Origin: Buxus sempervirens
Lineage: Eukaryota > Streptophyta > Magnoliopsida > Buxales > Buxaceae
Direction: 5' to 3'
Assembly (NCBI GenBank): GCA_947561395.2
Contig: OX387185.1
Span: 45,704,602-45,768,601, forward strand
DNA: 64,000 nt
How positions within the stretch are numbered: the first letter of the stretch is position 1; each line of letters starts with the position of its first letter. Shown here one piece after another: positions 11,238 through 23,048 of the stretch. Below the pieces are notes generated by a model. It saw nothing but the letters and a program-made list of their open reading frames with translations. It was not told where the DNA came from and did not search any database. The position numbers and the translations under genes are program-made.

Positions 11238-13009
11238 AATGATCTAATCATTTATGATCATACATAAGAAAGAAAAATTTTAATTACTGTTTATGTTAAA
11301 ATTCTAAATAAATATTGAAATTCAACTTTGGATATTTAAAATTAGAAAAAAGATTAATCCCCCCTAGGTTTTATGTCTTGTTTTAGAAATATGGACGTTT
11401 CATACCATTTTAATCAGTATGTGACAAGTATCATGCTTAATTACTATCTTGAGGTAGATCTCTATGATGTTAAAAAATTATATATTGTAAGTAAATTTTA
11501 AAATTAAAATTATTTAAGAAAATTTTAATATGATTCTTATTGTTACCTGTAGAATGCGTCTTCGATGTTTGTATTGCATTTAGGCTTTTTTTCCTTTTTA
11601 TGTATGATATTGATCAATTAAGGCCCTATTTATGTGCTTATCATTGTGAAATAATCACATCCTAATAATTTAATATGTGCATAAAATAAAGGCTAATATT
11701 ATAAATGTATTATTTCATTAATAGGACTCCATTTTTCTTCTTTCTTTAAGATTTGTCCAAGTAACTTATAATTCTATTAGGGTAAGTATCCTTTAAAAAC
11801 CTATTTCGTAAACATTTGCCAAATAGGTAAAATTGTAGTTTTCATCATACTAGGACTCCCTTTTGATATTTTTCAAAACCTATATGGCAACATTTTGTCA
11901 AAATCGATTTTTGGAATTATAATTGTAAAGTAGCTACTGATCATGCTATTTAGTGAATAGAACATGATTAGTATTTAAAGCTGTGAAAAGAACACTCAGC
12001 CTTTCATACTCTTTAGTGGAATCATTTTTCTTTTTATTTAATCGAAACTTTGCGAAGTGAGAATTGGTAGTTTTCACAATCCTCTAGGATTCGTTCCATT
12101 AAATTAGTATTTAAAGCTCTCTTTGTTTTTAGGATTTATTATTATAATAGTATACATTTAATATTGTTTTTCTTTTTTTAAATAATAAAATCATTTAATG
12201 GCAGAAGTATGGATTTATTTTTTCATGAAATAAAGTCCCCCTTTTTTTTTAGAATTTATTATTGTAATGGGATAAATATATTATTATTTTTCCTTTTTCT
12301 TTAAGAAAAGAAAATAAATTGTAAAAATAAAATAAAATTTCCTTTTCATGCGGATTAGTTCTGATTGGATTTCAAGTAGTACACGCAATTTTAGAAATAA
12401 AATTTCTAAACCACGACATTTAGGCATGTGAAAATAAAAGACACTTCAATTGGGTTGTTCGTTGATTTCATTTTGTCTATATTTTAATACTTTATTACTA
12501 TAGTCTCCTTGGGTTGATGAAACGACCTTTAATACTTTATTACTATAGTCTCCTTGGTTGATGAAACGACCTTTTTTTTTTTATTTTTTATGAAACGATC
12601 TGATTGGTGAAGAAAAAGGAACATGGGTTGCTTGGAATGTTGGTCAAAACGAGAATGCTTTAAGAGTTAACTAAATTTCAATTATTTTTGTTGTAAATTT
12701 GGGGTTGAACTCATTCTTATTTATTTGTTTTTGTGCAAACTCATTTTCAATTAATCGAGTATTTGACGTGAATGCTTTTTGCTGAATGTGGATGTTTGGG
12801 AGTTGAACTCGTTTACAAATATTCTAGTTGTACACTTGTTGCTTTTGAAAGTTAACCTTATTTGAATTACTTTACAATTAGGTTGAACCTGATTTGTAAT
12901 TAGTTTACTTTTTATTCGTGTTTGAGTTGTGGTGAGATTCCGTGAGATTACGGAACGACATGGAAAGACAGTGTTATGAACTTTGTGATATTTTATTTTA
13001 AAATCTGTT
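11238..13009. other. AT-rich noncoding DNA with a 45-bp tandem duplication
   Basis: No gene is supported. At 12,483-12,572 a 45-bp unit (TTTAATACTTTATTACTATA start, GATGAAACGACC end) occurs twice in a row. The whole stretch is unusually T-rich. Confidence 0.45.
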
Positions 13010-13735
13010 TCTTGAGATGAGTGTACTGCTAGTAGTAAAACTGCTAGTTCAGTACCCAGTAAGAGAATTGCTGGGATGAGTTTGTACTGCTAGTTAAAAC
13101 ACTAGTATAGTACCCACCGTGAATAAACGTTGGGAGATTTATGATGATTGTACTGCTAGTTGAGATACTAATACAGTACCCAACGTGAATAAACGTTGGG
13201 AGATTTATGATGATTATACTGCTAGTTGAGATACTAATACAGTACCCACCATGAATAAACGTTGGGAGATTTATGATGATTATACTGCTAGTTGAGATAC
13301 TAATACAGTACCCACCGTGAATAAACGTTGGGAGATTTATGATGATTATACTGCTAGTTGAGATACTAATACAGTACCCACCGTGAATAAACGTTGGGAG
13401 ATTTATGATGATTATATTGCTAGTTGAGATACTAGTTCAGTACCCAGTTGGGAACACTTGTGGGATGGTATTTGATGTACTTTTAGTATTTGCTACATAC
13501 TAGTTAAGTACCCACAAGGATTACCGATGGGAGGATTGTACTCCTAGGGCATTACCTAGTTGAGTACCCAGTGAGGGACGCCTACTGGGATATAGATATT
13601 AATGAGTACTCCTAGCTTATAGTGCTGGTATGAATACCCGGTATGACTTTGGGTCTACTGAGGAATGTGGCTATGTGATACTCCTAGTGTAAATTACTAG
13701 TCAGAGTACCCAGTGACCGAATGGTCTATTAGGAA
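13010..13735. repeat. Minisatellite: 66-bp units with a hairpin, plus degenerate flanking units
   Basis: The word GAATAAACGTTGGGAGATTT recurs at 13,121, 13,187, 13,253, 13,319 and 13,385, an exact 66-bp period with few differences. Each unit holds TACTGCTAGTTGAGATACTA and CAGTACCC. In the clearest unit CCCAACG (13,179-13,185) pairs with CGTTGGG (13,194-13,200) around an 8-nt loop. Looser relatives (TACTGCTAGT / AGTACCCA...TGGGA) continue on both sides, 13,010-13,120 and 13,450-13,735, so the tidy array probably expanded from an older degenerate array. There is no coding signal. Confidence 0.85.
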
Positions 13736-14483
13736 GTTGAGATATGCTATTCTTATGTTATTGTGGACTTGGTTTAATTAATCGTTTAAAATTTTATTTC
13801 GTTTATTGTTATTTTATTATTGTTTATCAGGTAAATGGTTCATTGTCATGGTGAATTTCATTCTTAATATATCCTGTTAATTCTTTTGATGTTAATTGTT
13901 AAATTAATCGTTGATTTGATAGAGAGCATGATCCCTTATATTTAAGATCTATGTATATGGTATATATATTGACTATAAATGAACCTAGGAAACACATGCA
14001 TGAGTACAGTTTATTAGATATATATATATATAATATTGGTTGTATTTATATTAAGTAAAGTGGAAATTCAGCATGTAATCATATGGATTGCATTAACTCC
14101 ACTTACTGAGTTTATGTAAACTCACCCCTTATTATTTTTCAAGAAACTATCATAACCGTGGAGACGAGAAGAAATGAGAAGTTATAGAATTAATGATGTA
14201 TAGTGGATCTTATGAACATGTTACTATTTAAGCTTTGAACCTTTGGTGTTATGTTTGATTTCATGTAATAGCTAGGTGGTTTAAACTTGGTTTGGATTTT
14301 TACCAGTTTGTTTTTAAATTCCGCTGTAACTCTGATAATTAAGTTTATTAAATAAAATTCCATGTTTCGAGACGAAATTAATTCATAGGTTGTTTTCGCT
14401 TACGAGCAAGGTTACGTCTGGACCCACATGTGTATAGTTATATGCGATGTGTGGATTCAGGGCGTGAGTGTTCTTATTATCAG
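13736..14483. other. Noncoding; possible 3' part of an old LTR
   Basis: The section around 14,090-14,160 (CACTTACTGAGTTTATGTAA, then CTCACCCCTTATT and CAAGAAACTATC) and the closing GGATTCAGGGCGTGAGTG resemble the downstream part of plant Ty3/gypsy LTRs in which tandem repeats lie upstream. The start was not located, so this is tentative. The last five bases (14,479-14,483, ATCAG) are the target duplication of the next element. Confidence 0.3.
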
Positions 14484-16273
14484 TGTGAGACATGGGAAAA
14501 AAATCAATTTAATGGTTTCCTCAATCATCACACGGGATTAAATAAAACAAATAGTCGCCACCATTCAATTTAGGTGTGAATGGACACCAAAATATTAAAT
14601 AAGCACGAAGGCAATTTTAGGGTAAAAATAACCCTCCTAAAAAAAAACAACCAGAGATGGGAAAGGGGATTAGGTTATGAACAGGGAAAGGTGTTAGGCA
14701 CCCCTATTCATCCACACAAGGTGGTTGCCAGGTATTGTTCATGTTAAAATAAAGGAAAAAGCTTGCTATAAAAATCAGACAAAATCACAAAAAGGCAAAA
14801 ATATATGGTTTTTTCATATGAATAGTCTGATTGATCCAGAATCTTCAAATATGATCATACCATTCCTAGGGTTTCATGATCAAAATAAAATTGTAATAAA
14901 ATCAAATAAAATCAATTTAAAGTGAAAAATCCAAAAATCTGGCTTCATGTCAAATTCTAGAAATCTAGAAAAATATGATTTTTATAAAATATTTCAAAAT
15001 TGAACCTGAATAGTCCAGGACATAGGTAGAGCCCAAATTTCACATTAAATCTGAAAATCAAAACCGAAAATACCCACGTTGATGAAGAACACCAAAAGGG
15101 GAGAACTGAGACCGTAGGGTCTTATCTCAATAATGAAAAACAATTTAAAAACCACATCATGAAACCCCAGAGGTTATTTTCAGGCTTTTGGATCCAGATC
15201 TACCATATTGATCATGATAAATCCAGGATCTTAGCCTAAAATCACAAAAATCGCAACAACAGTGCTGTAGGTGCAAAAGTGGCAAAAATCCAAATTTTAG
15301 CAAAAAGTGGGGATCTCATGCTATAAACATCATGGATTCATGTTATTCATTCAGATATATCATAAAAAGCATTAAAACATGATCAGGATATTCAAAATAG
15401 CCACATCTCACAAATTAGAGCACATGGGGGTCTACCCTACGGATCCACCTGTTCTCTCTTCACGTTTTACGGTTAGAGAGATTCTTGAGGTACTTGGAGA
15501 TAGGTTTGGTTACACAAACACAATCACAGGCCTTATTCTATAAAAAACAGATATGGGGTTCTATTCTAGGGATCCACCTGTTCCCCTTTCCCCTAGTTCT
15601 CTCTTCAAGTTTTACAGCTAGAGAGACTCTTGAGGTACTTAGAGACAAGTTTAGAAATACGAAAACAGATATGGCCTTATTCTACAGCAATAGAGATGAT
15701 CCTATTACTTCTAGAATTGAAGACAGAAAATAAAAAGGGATAGGGGACTTACCTGGATTGAGCAGGCAGGTAGCAGGAGTTCTTTCTCTTCTCTTGGAGC
15801 TTCTTAGAATTCCTTGGACTCAAAATTTCGTGGTCTTTTGCTTGAGGAAAGGCTCTCTATTTATAGACACACCCAGGGGCAAGGCTGGTCCAGAAGGATA
15901 TGGCCTGGTCTTTAAGATAGAGTGAAATACAGAGATAATGCCCATCCATAGCCAACCAAGGTGGCTTCAGCGAATAAAATACTTAATTCGCTCATTTAAA
16001 GATATATTGGACTTCAAATAAAGCTCGGAAATCGAGAGAAGGACAAAACTCGCACGTGTCTTTAGTGACCGTAAATGCACTACGGTCCAACGGTGACCGT
16101 ATAGTTTCCACGGACGCGCCTGACCGTAGAGAATTTTCGAGCGTGACGGGCCCGTGAAGGAAATACGGACAAAGCCTGTTTTGTCAATTTTTATGCATTT
16201 TTGACCTGTTTTAAGCTCTAATTACATGTTTTTATTATTTTCTCATTTGGCAGTGCAATTTGGGGTGTCTACA
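14484..16273 (-). mobile_element. Solo LTR, Ty3/gypsy-like, family TGTAGACACCCC (copy 1)
   Basis: On the minus strand it starts TGTAGACACCCCAAATTGCA (at 16,273) and ends CCCATGTCTCACA (at 14,484). Identical 5-bp flanks ATCAG (14,479-14,483 and 16,274-16,278) show a bona fide insertion. No internal coding region is present, so it is a solo LTR left after recombination. It is about 1.79 kb and contains an internal duplicated block around GGATCCACCTGTTC (15,440-15,720). A second copy of the family lies at 38,730-40,563 in the opposite orientation. The family resembles the long-LTR Tat/Ogre group by its termini, but the family assignment is tentative. Moderate divergence between copies suggests middle age. 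Confidence 0.85.
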
Positions 16274-16278
16274 ATCAG

Positions 16279-16851
16279 TATTGTAGATGCGGATTAAACT
16301 TTATTGACATTAATGCTCAAGACCTTTTGAGCATGAAATCATGTAGACCATGAACAAAATAAAAGTTATATTATTAGTGAAAAATCTGTAGACAATTCGA
16401 TCTGACGTAAGTTCCAACTATGCAAGTTGAAAATTTTACCAAGCTTTTCTGATGTTAAACCAAGCATATATCTTAAAGAGATACTTGCTTCTGCAAATTT
16501 AGCATTCCCACCCTTTACGTCGGAGACCACTGCAGTTGAAAGAAATAGAATTTCTCTAAACCCAAGATATTTGAATGTCAATTTCAAAAATGGAGGAATC
16601 GATCTTTGTCACTCTTTTTCATGAGGATGCAGTTTATCTTGACCACACTATGCACGTTTCCTCACACTCTTACACTAAATCGCTAATCTCAAAGAGAGAG
16701 ACTATCAATGTACCTGCAGGCTAGATGTGGCACATTTGACTTGACAGATCAAGGAAAACCATTCAAGTAACTCTTATTTTATGTGGAGGAGAAAATAACT
16801 CTTATTTTGGGAATTTTGTGGAAGACCAACATCAAGATTTTAAAGGGTTGG
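16279..16851. other. Intergenic, no gene seen
   Basis: Host DNA between two LTR insertions; overlapping open frames at 16,366-16,624 show no recognisable domain. Confidence 0.35.
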
Positions 16852-17018
16852 TGTGAGATCCTGGAATCTCACATTCGGGGGAAAAAATGATGGTTCATAT
16901 ATGTAGCTTGTGACTCCCACAAACAATAAGGTCTTTTGGAATAAAATCCGAGAATTAAACTGTGAAATCCAATAGACTAAACGGATAATATTATTGCCAG
17001 CGGGATCGGGGTGTGACA
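16852..17018. mobile_element. Short solo LTR, TRIM-like (copy 2)
   Basis: Starts TGTGAGATCC and ends GGGGTGTGACA (167 bp). Flanks GTTGG (16,847-16,851) and GTTTG (17,019-17,023) agree at 4 of 5. Shares CTTGTGACTCCC, CTTTTGGAATAAAA and CGGATAATATTATTGC with the copy at 9,324-9,498. It is a fossil without coding. Confidence 0.65.
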
Positions 17019-18424
17019 GTTTGAATCCAGAGAATTTTTATGCAAAAACCAATCAAATTAGATATCATTTAACCATGTAAATAAAAAATATTTATTTATA
17101 TCCTTTTAGAATATTTACACTGTATGCATTTAAGCCCGGAATCCCATAATTTTTTTCCTTGTTACATCAGCTCAGGTCCAGTGAGGTTGGCCTTGGGTGG
17201 TAGTAAATGGCGTTTATAGTTTGGAAAAGGTATTCTGATTCGGCTTTAAGGTGCAGGTAACCAGTAAACCTGGGCCCTCCAATTTTTGCCTCCTGCAGTA
17301 AAGCGATCGGGAAGTTTCATACTCAAAATAATGGTGCCGAAAGACTCACGATTTGATTCGATCCCTACTAGTACTAGTGCGGCCTGACCCTACTAACAAG
17401 TAGTCTGATTTCTAGTATTGTACCTCCTTGATTGTTGTCCATCAATGTTGGGAATCTATAACAACTCTAAGCCAAAGTTTTCGTTTCACCAAAACAATTA
17501 TCACACTAGTCTTTTTAAAGACTTGTTTCACCTAACCTTTCACCGCCAAGGTCTCCTTTGCCGTTCATTTTTAGACAGGATGTTTGGTTAGAAAATTACC
17601 AATTGAGTATTTAAAAATGCACTAAAATGAAGAATTAACCTTCAAACTATTTTTGGATCTGGAAAACTCATTTTGCAAAAAAAATATGGTGGTAAACTTA
17701 TAATATTAAAAACTTTGAAGGATATACTTGAAACTCGTTATAAAAACCTTTTTTCATTAAAACATATCACTTATAAAAATTTTTTAAAATTAGAACAATG
17801 ATAAACTTATAATATTTATAACCTTTGGAAGAATGAAAAGTGAGTTATGGAGAGGCCGTTTGCTATAATTTTGCCAAGTTACTTTTTCATTGTTTGAAAG
17901 ACGAGTTGAAAAAAATTGCAGACCCACTTGAAAGTTACTTATTCAAAGTAGAAAAGTTAAAAAATTTCACTTGAAAACGTAGAAAAGTAACTTTGAAAAG
18001 TTATATTCCAAATAATCAAACCCACAGCATTTCAAATCGTATAAACCCATTTGATTTTCCATCACACCTTGTTTGATGGAATTTTTCTTTCAACCATTCC
18101 ACTTTTACACCTTTTTTGTTCTTCCTTTACCTTTCTTGAGCATATACCATTTGTTAATTGTGTGACATAAGCATCCTATGTATTGCATTTGTTTTTAGTA
18201 ATTAGTGCTTGCACTTTCTCTTTAATCTGGACTCTTCCTTTACTTCCTCTCGAATTTGCTTCTGGGTACTTGAGATCGATTAGTTCCTTGTTTTAATAGA
18301 CACATAGCAGGGAAAAAAATCCATATATACGAACAAAAAAACTTGAATTATATATATATTATGTAACAGAAGGAGAAGACAATAAGAACTCTGAAAGCTT
18401 TAAATGCGCCATGTGCGCTGAAAC
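17019..18424. other. Intergenic; 3' region of the NIMIN-like gene at the right edge
   Basis: AT-rich with no recognised gene. The last 200-300 bases should hold the polyadenylation region of the minus-strand gene at 18,425-18,802. Confidence 0.4.
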
Positions 18425-18802
18425 CTACTCCTTCAGACTCTTCCGTTTCGGGGTTTCCGATTCGGGTTCCGGATCGGCGTTGAGATCCAAAACCACGTTC
18501 TCCTCAACATCCCCGTCCCGCTTCTCCCTCAATTTGACGGCGTCGTTAACTTCCCGGAAATCGTCGCACCGAAACGACGGTCTCCAGCTCGCATCCTTCT
18601 CCGTCGGCTTACGTCCGTGATCGCCATTAGTTCCGTTACCCTTCTCGAAGTACCTGACAGCCACGTGTATTCGCCGGAGAATCGCGTAGAACTCCTCCAC
18701 TTCGTCCTCCGTCACTACGGTCTCCCCTTCGTTAGGTTCCCGGCGCTTAGTCCTCCTCCCGGAGTCCTCTTCGCTGCCGGATCTCTTCTTCCCATCTTCC
18801 AT
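18425..18802 (-). CDS. NIMIN/NRR-like NPR1-interacting repressor (125 aa)
   Basis: Small single-exon gene starting at the ATG at 18,802. The product is hydrophilic with a basic, Ser/Glu-rich start. It carries EVEEFYAILRRIH (residues 35-46), the helical NPR1-contact region typical of NRR/NIMIN proteins, then WRPSFRCDDF (73-82), a conserved block of that family, and VLDLNADPEPE (104-114), which holds an EAR repression motif (LDLNA). Known family members bind NPR1 in the nucleus and dampen salicylic-acid-induced PR gene expression, partly by recruiting TOPLESS-type corepressors. Length suits the family (about 100-140 aa). GC content and codon bias exceed the surroundings. Upstream TGACG and G-box motifs fit the salicylate induction known for NIMIN genes. 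Assignment to NIMIN1, 2 or an NRR subgroup is not attempted. Confidence 0.85.
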   Translation of the reverse strand: MEDGKKRSGSEEDSGRRTKRREPNEGETVVTEDEVEEFYAILRRIHVAVRYFEKGNGTNGDHGRKPTEKDASWRPSFRCDDFREVNDAVKLREKRDGDVEENVVLDLNADPEPESETPKRKSLKE

Positions 18803-18913
18803 TCTGGGAAAGTTTCCGTCGGAGATTTCGCCGCTGGCTCGTGAGAAAACCTGACAGATGGCTATCCCTTATCGAAATCGTCAAATACTTCCCGTCCTTG
18901 ACGAGGACCTGCG

Positions 18914-18934
18914 CATATAAATATATAGATATAC
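18914..18934 (-). promoter_or_regulatory. TATA box region of the NIMIN-like gene
   Basis: On the minus strand the segment reads TATATCTATATATTTATATG, an AT-rich TATA element about 110-130 nt upstream of the start codon. It would give a leader of about 80-100 nt. Confidence 0.5.
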
Positions 18935-19021
18935 AGTGAGGCATGGAGATCTTTTTTCGTGCCAATGACTTCGCTTTCTCGTGGCCGTTGGATGTGGGAG
19001 ATGATGGTAATGGTGTGATGT

Positions 19022-19068
19022 CACGTGAGGTCGGTATGTAGCGTGATGACGTGGGACACATGACGTCA
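19022..19068. promoter_or_regulatory. as-1-like TGACG pair plus G-box upstream of the NIMIN-like gene
   Basis: CACGTG at 19,022-19,027, TGACG at 19,047-19,051 and the palindrome TGACGTCA at 19,061-19,068 sit 110-150 nt upstream of the TATA element. TGA-class bZIP factors bind TGACG motifs and mediate salicylate induction of known NIMIN genes. The starts of the two TGACG motifs are 14 bp apart, against 12 in the classical as-1 element. Confidence 0.6.
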
Positions 19069-19253
19069 GGTGAAGGCAATGCATACGTTGACACGATGTT
19101 TCGTGGTAGGGAGTGTGAAGACCTGTGCCGCTGTAGAGGACTACTGGGTCAACTAGGTCTACTGTAAGTTCGTAATACTTTAATGGAAGCCCTTCGGTGT
19201 TCGGTCCTGTACAGACTCATTTTATATTCACGTTAATTTAAAGAAAGCATTCC

Positions 19254-19385
19254 AATCCGGTGGTTCTACGGAACCACCGGGTGGGATGGAATTTGAATGC
19301 GTGGGGCTCGCCTCTTGAAATGGTATCCTTCCGTGTGTTTCACCGCAACACCACTGAGTGGCTCCAGGTGAAATGCTCTCTAATT
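19254..19385. repeat. Dispersed short repeat R1 (copy with intact hairpin)
   Basis: Opens with a perfect 10-bp stem, CCGGTGGTTC (19,257-19,266) pairing with GAACCACCGG (19,271-19,280) around TACG. It continues GGGATGGAATTTGAATG, GTGGGGCTC, TTTCACC...CCACTGAGTGGCTCCAGGTG. The same order recurs at 25,525-25,650, in part at 280-400, and inverted at 49,665-49,800. Probably a MITE or SINE-like family; no class-specific ends are identified. Confidence 0.6.
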
Positions 19386-21429
19386 TAAAAGGTGGAAAAT
19401 GATGCTTTCATTGTTTTTTCAGAAAAATATAGATGTCTTCTAATAACTTTACGGCATTAGATAGGATAGAAAGCATGTCTACTTTAAATCATTCACCGGT
19501 GCTATGATTGGTTATTTAATTTTAAAAGTAATTTTTCTTCCATGAAATCATTATAAACTGATTTTTCAAATTGAATTATCTAATTGCATTATCGCATAAT
19601 TTTTGTTGCGTATGAGAGTGATATTGTTGGAATAAAGATAAATTTAGTCAAAATTTTAAGTCACTTATTACCTTCCTAAATATAGCCATTTTCATTAATT
19701 TTTTGAAATTATATTATTAAGGTTTAAAAGTTTTAGAATAAAATCTTATTTATTTTGAAAACTTTCAATCATGTTTTTCAATTAATGTCGTAAATGAGCC
19801 GAGGAAGCTCAAGCTCATAAACCTTGAGCAAGACTTTGGCATGGCTCAAGCTCTTTAAAAAATTTTAGGCTCAAGATCACTAAAAGCTTGGTTTGCGAAA
19901 GCAAGCTCGACTCATTAAGGACTGGGCCCACAAATGGTGACTCACTAAACATGATTTAACCCGTGCTTTGTTTAGATTTATGTAAAGGATAAAAATAAAC
20001 ATCAATCTACTCACATAATCAAAGATGGTCTCTAAATCATAACTTTATAAAGTGTCAAGTCTTAGTGCATCATACAGGGATAAAGATATTCAAAAGAAAA
20101 AAAAGGGGATGATCGAAAACAATAGAGTCAATAGACAGTAATGAAAAGGTAAAAATAAAAAACCCAAGGCTTCTTGATCCAGAGTCATTGTATCCTTATC
20201 TATTAATTATTAAGAACTAATAGTTCATGCTTGAAGCTAAAAGCTTGCGTTACAAAGAGAAAGTAACAACTTAAAAATTAATTAGGATTTTTAATGAATA
20301 CAAGCTATAATTTAATCAAGAGTTAGATAAGCAGTTGATTCCATAATTGATGGTAAGCGTTGGAAATTCTTACAAAAGTTGTGGGCACTTCTTGCTTGTT
20401 CCATTGGTTTTAAGACATCTCTTTGGGCTGAGTTTGTTTTGTTCATTTTTTTTCTTTTTGAAATTTCAGTATTTCAAACATTTATTTGAATATAAATAAT
20501 CTGTTTTAACCTCTTTGACTTCTTTAGTTGAGATGTTCCAAATTGATAAACCAAAAAATAAAATAAAAAATGCAACATTTAATTGATGGGTCCATCGGAT
20601 TCTCTTGGTAGGGGGAAAAAGAATTTATTTAAAATGGATATTTGTGACCGGATCCGAACTCATGAACATTTTGCTGAATCATACGCTTGACCACGTTGGA
20701 CAATTTTCTTAAAACATTTTAAAAGTTTATTTTATAATGGGCTTGTGTCCATGAATGAAAGTAATGGGCCTCAAACGATTTAATTCCTTCTTAGAACGTA
20801 GCGATAGGAAATATCGTTTGCATCACTGGAGCTACTTCAAGGGCCTGAATGTTCCTTCGGTCTCTAATGCAAGGGTGCTGGGCGAGAGGCCCAGGCCCAG
20901 ACCGTGACTTTTTAAATAAGTTAAGGTAGGTCTGGCTAACCATATCAAAATTTGCCACTAAACACTGCAAATATAATTTGTTGTAATCTTTTTTCCAACT
21001 TCTTTTTACTTATAATGAAAATTCTAATCGAATAAAAAGATTCATTAACAGAAAATGAACTTAGATTTATGCTTAGAAGCTACAAATTGAATCAAAGAAA
21101 AAAAAAGATTTAAATTTAATTTTAGGTAATAGTGCTATCAATGAGAGGAAATAAATATTGAGTTCTGACCGAAAATATGAATTAATCATTCAAATAATAT
21201 TGGATTGGGATCTAAAAAATGGATTTAACTATAGTCAGATTTGAATTCAAAATTAACCCTTATTCGATTGATTAAGATCCGAATTATTTTAAGATATACA
21301 AGTGTTTGTAATTTTTAAAAATGTTGAAAGGTAATTAAGTAATTTAAGAAACCCTAATTTTATTGATGTTCTGTTTAGTACACTTATGACAAAAATAAAT
21401 TTTTTTAATCGGATTTGAGAGAAAAAGGA
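19386..21429. other. Intergenic, no gene seen
   Basis: AT-rich throughout. 19,790-19,950 (GAGCCGAGGAAGCTCAAGCT, GGCTCAAGATC, AAGCTCGACTC) has the AGCTCGAGCT-type word repetition seen in degraded plant MITEs, without clear ends. Confidence 0.35.
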
Positions 21430-21590
21430 CTTGAAATATGTTGGAGCCCTTGGCTGGAAGATCTGTTGATCCAACGGTGAAATACATGTCCACATAGGTG
21501 CGTGAAGCCTACATGTACACACCTTCCACTGTTGAACCAGCAAATGTTCCAGCGTGAAGGACCAATTGATATCGTCTGGGAGAAAAAGCA
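21430..21590. repeat. Dispersed short repeat R2 (copy 1)
   Basis: Shares GGAGCCCT.GG.TGGAAGATCT, ATCCAACGG and TGTCCACATAGGTG with 24,366-24,515 in the same order and orientation. Inside, GATCCAACGG and its rough inverse CTGTTGAACC suggest a fold-back element. Class unknown. Confidence 0.55.
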
Positions 21591-22109
21591 ATCAATATAG
21601 GCTGTGCGGTCTCATTTCAGGATGCCCTTTAGCGATTTTAAAAAAAAAAATCCTTACTTAGCGAGAGATTTGTTAGGGAAAACCAAAAAAGGTGTAAAAG
21701 AAAAATATCCTCGTTACCTTACGTCCTCAAAGTCAAAAGGGTTATAGAGATAGAGTCAGTCAAAAAGATCCCTTAATTAATGGAAGAATGGTGACGAACA
21801 CTGAGTAAGAGTTTTGGTCCAGGCATTACAAAAAAAAAAAAAGGAGTTTGGTCCAGGCCTCTATCAAAAAAACAAAAAGAGTTTGGTCCAGGCCTAAATT
21901 GCATTGATTCACGCCTTGGTCCCAGTCTGGAAAGCATAGTTCACTTAAATGTTGAGATGCGAAGGAATCGACAAGGCTTCAATCACCTTTTTCTGTCGGT
22001 ACAAATCGCCAAGCGAACCCATTAAATTAGTATGTAAATAGAAAATTACTGAAGAATGTAGTTAATTTTTTGATAGAATTTTATTATGGAAATATATAAT
22101 TATTATGTT
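21591..22109. other. Intergenic with a short triplicated word
   Basis: The word GTTTGGTCCAGGC occurs three times between 21,812 and 21,897, separated by A-rich spacers. No gene is seen. Confidence 0.4.
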
Positions 22110-22127
22110 GAGATTAAAAATCTAAAT

Positions 22128-23048
22128 GGGTTTTGCAATGTCTTCTGACTTCGAGAAGGTGATTAGGGTTTTCGCGAGCAGGCGGGTTTCGCGAACAGGG
22201 AAAAGTACGGGGAGCTTCCGCGTGCGTGAGAGAAGAAGGTGATAAGGTTGATACTCGGTGGCAAATCCGGCTTCTTCCCAATTATTGTGGCTGTGAAGTT
22301 TTTTGGAGGGCAGAGTAGAGCGGCAACTAGACCCGACTGCGTTGTTTGGATGGAACTCACCGCTGAGGTTGATGACGACGGGGATGAGGCAGACGCCGAC
22401 GACGTCGTTGATCGGCGGCATACTGGTCTTGGTTGGACCGGCAGGTTTTGTTGGCCAATAGCATGTTCTCTGCCTCCGTACTTCATCTCGGTTGTTAGAT
22501 GTTTTGGGTTGTGGGGTTTTCTTCATGTTGCTTATCAGTTAGGATCTAGTTTCTTGTTAATGTTTGTTCTTTTAATTAGCTGTCTCTTGGCTCCGATCAA
22601 GGCAGATGGCCTTATTTTGTCAATCTATGGGATGCTCGGTGTTAGGTATCAGGGTGCTTCCCTGACAATATGCTGGTATTTGCGCCTCTCTTCGGTAAGG
22701 ATCGATGCCCAGATCGTTCCCTGTTCCGTCACTAATCTGTTTGTGACTTTGTCCCCTTTGTGGACTTTTAAAATCCGCCTAGTAGCGGACCCTTCCTCAG
22801 GCGCTTCTGATAGTTATCCATCAGGTCTTTCAGCTTTTGCCATATGCCTGAAATCTCTTTTGCTTGGTGCAAATACTATCATGTTTGTTGGCGGTGGTGT
22901 CTTTGGTATTCTAGCCTTGGGTATTCAGTCTCTTTTGTGGTTTCTTGTGTGTTCAATGATGCATGCTGTTTTGTATGATGTAATGATACTTTTTGTTAAT
23001 GAAATCTTCTAGTTATGGTTTTCTACTAAAAGAAAAGAAAAGAAAAGA
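22128..23048 (+). mobile_element. LINE-like retroelement, probably internally deleted
   Basis: A 920-bp insertion flanked by 18-mers that match at 16 positions (22,110-22,127 and 23,049-23,066, GAGATTAAA-ATxTAAAT), with an A-rich tail (AAAAGAAAAGAAAAG) before the right flank. That layout is typical of target-primed retroposition. The left 300 bases are GC-rich with a short frame MSSDFEKVIRVFASRRV, like an ORF1 start; the right half is T-rich and ends GTAATGATACTTTTTGTTAA, like a LINE 3' UTR. No reverse transcriptase or endonuclease motif is present, so a non-autonomous LINE derivative is the best reading. The open frame of 257 codons does not look like a real protein. Confidence 0.65.

Noticed and set aside
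22239-23012. 257-codon open frame as a membrane protein gene
   Set aside because: It lies inside an insertion with an 18-bp duplication and A-rich tail. The protein has no recognisable family, and hydrophobic runs arise from T-rich DNA typical of a LINE 3' region.
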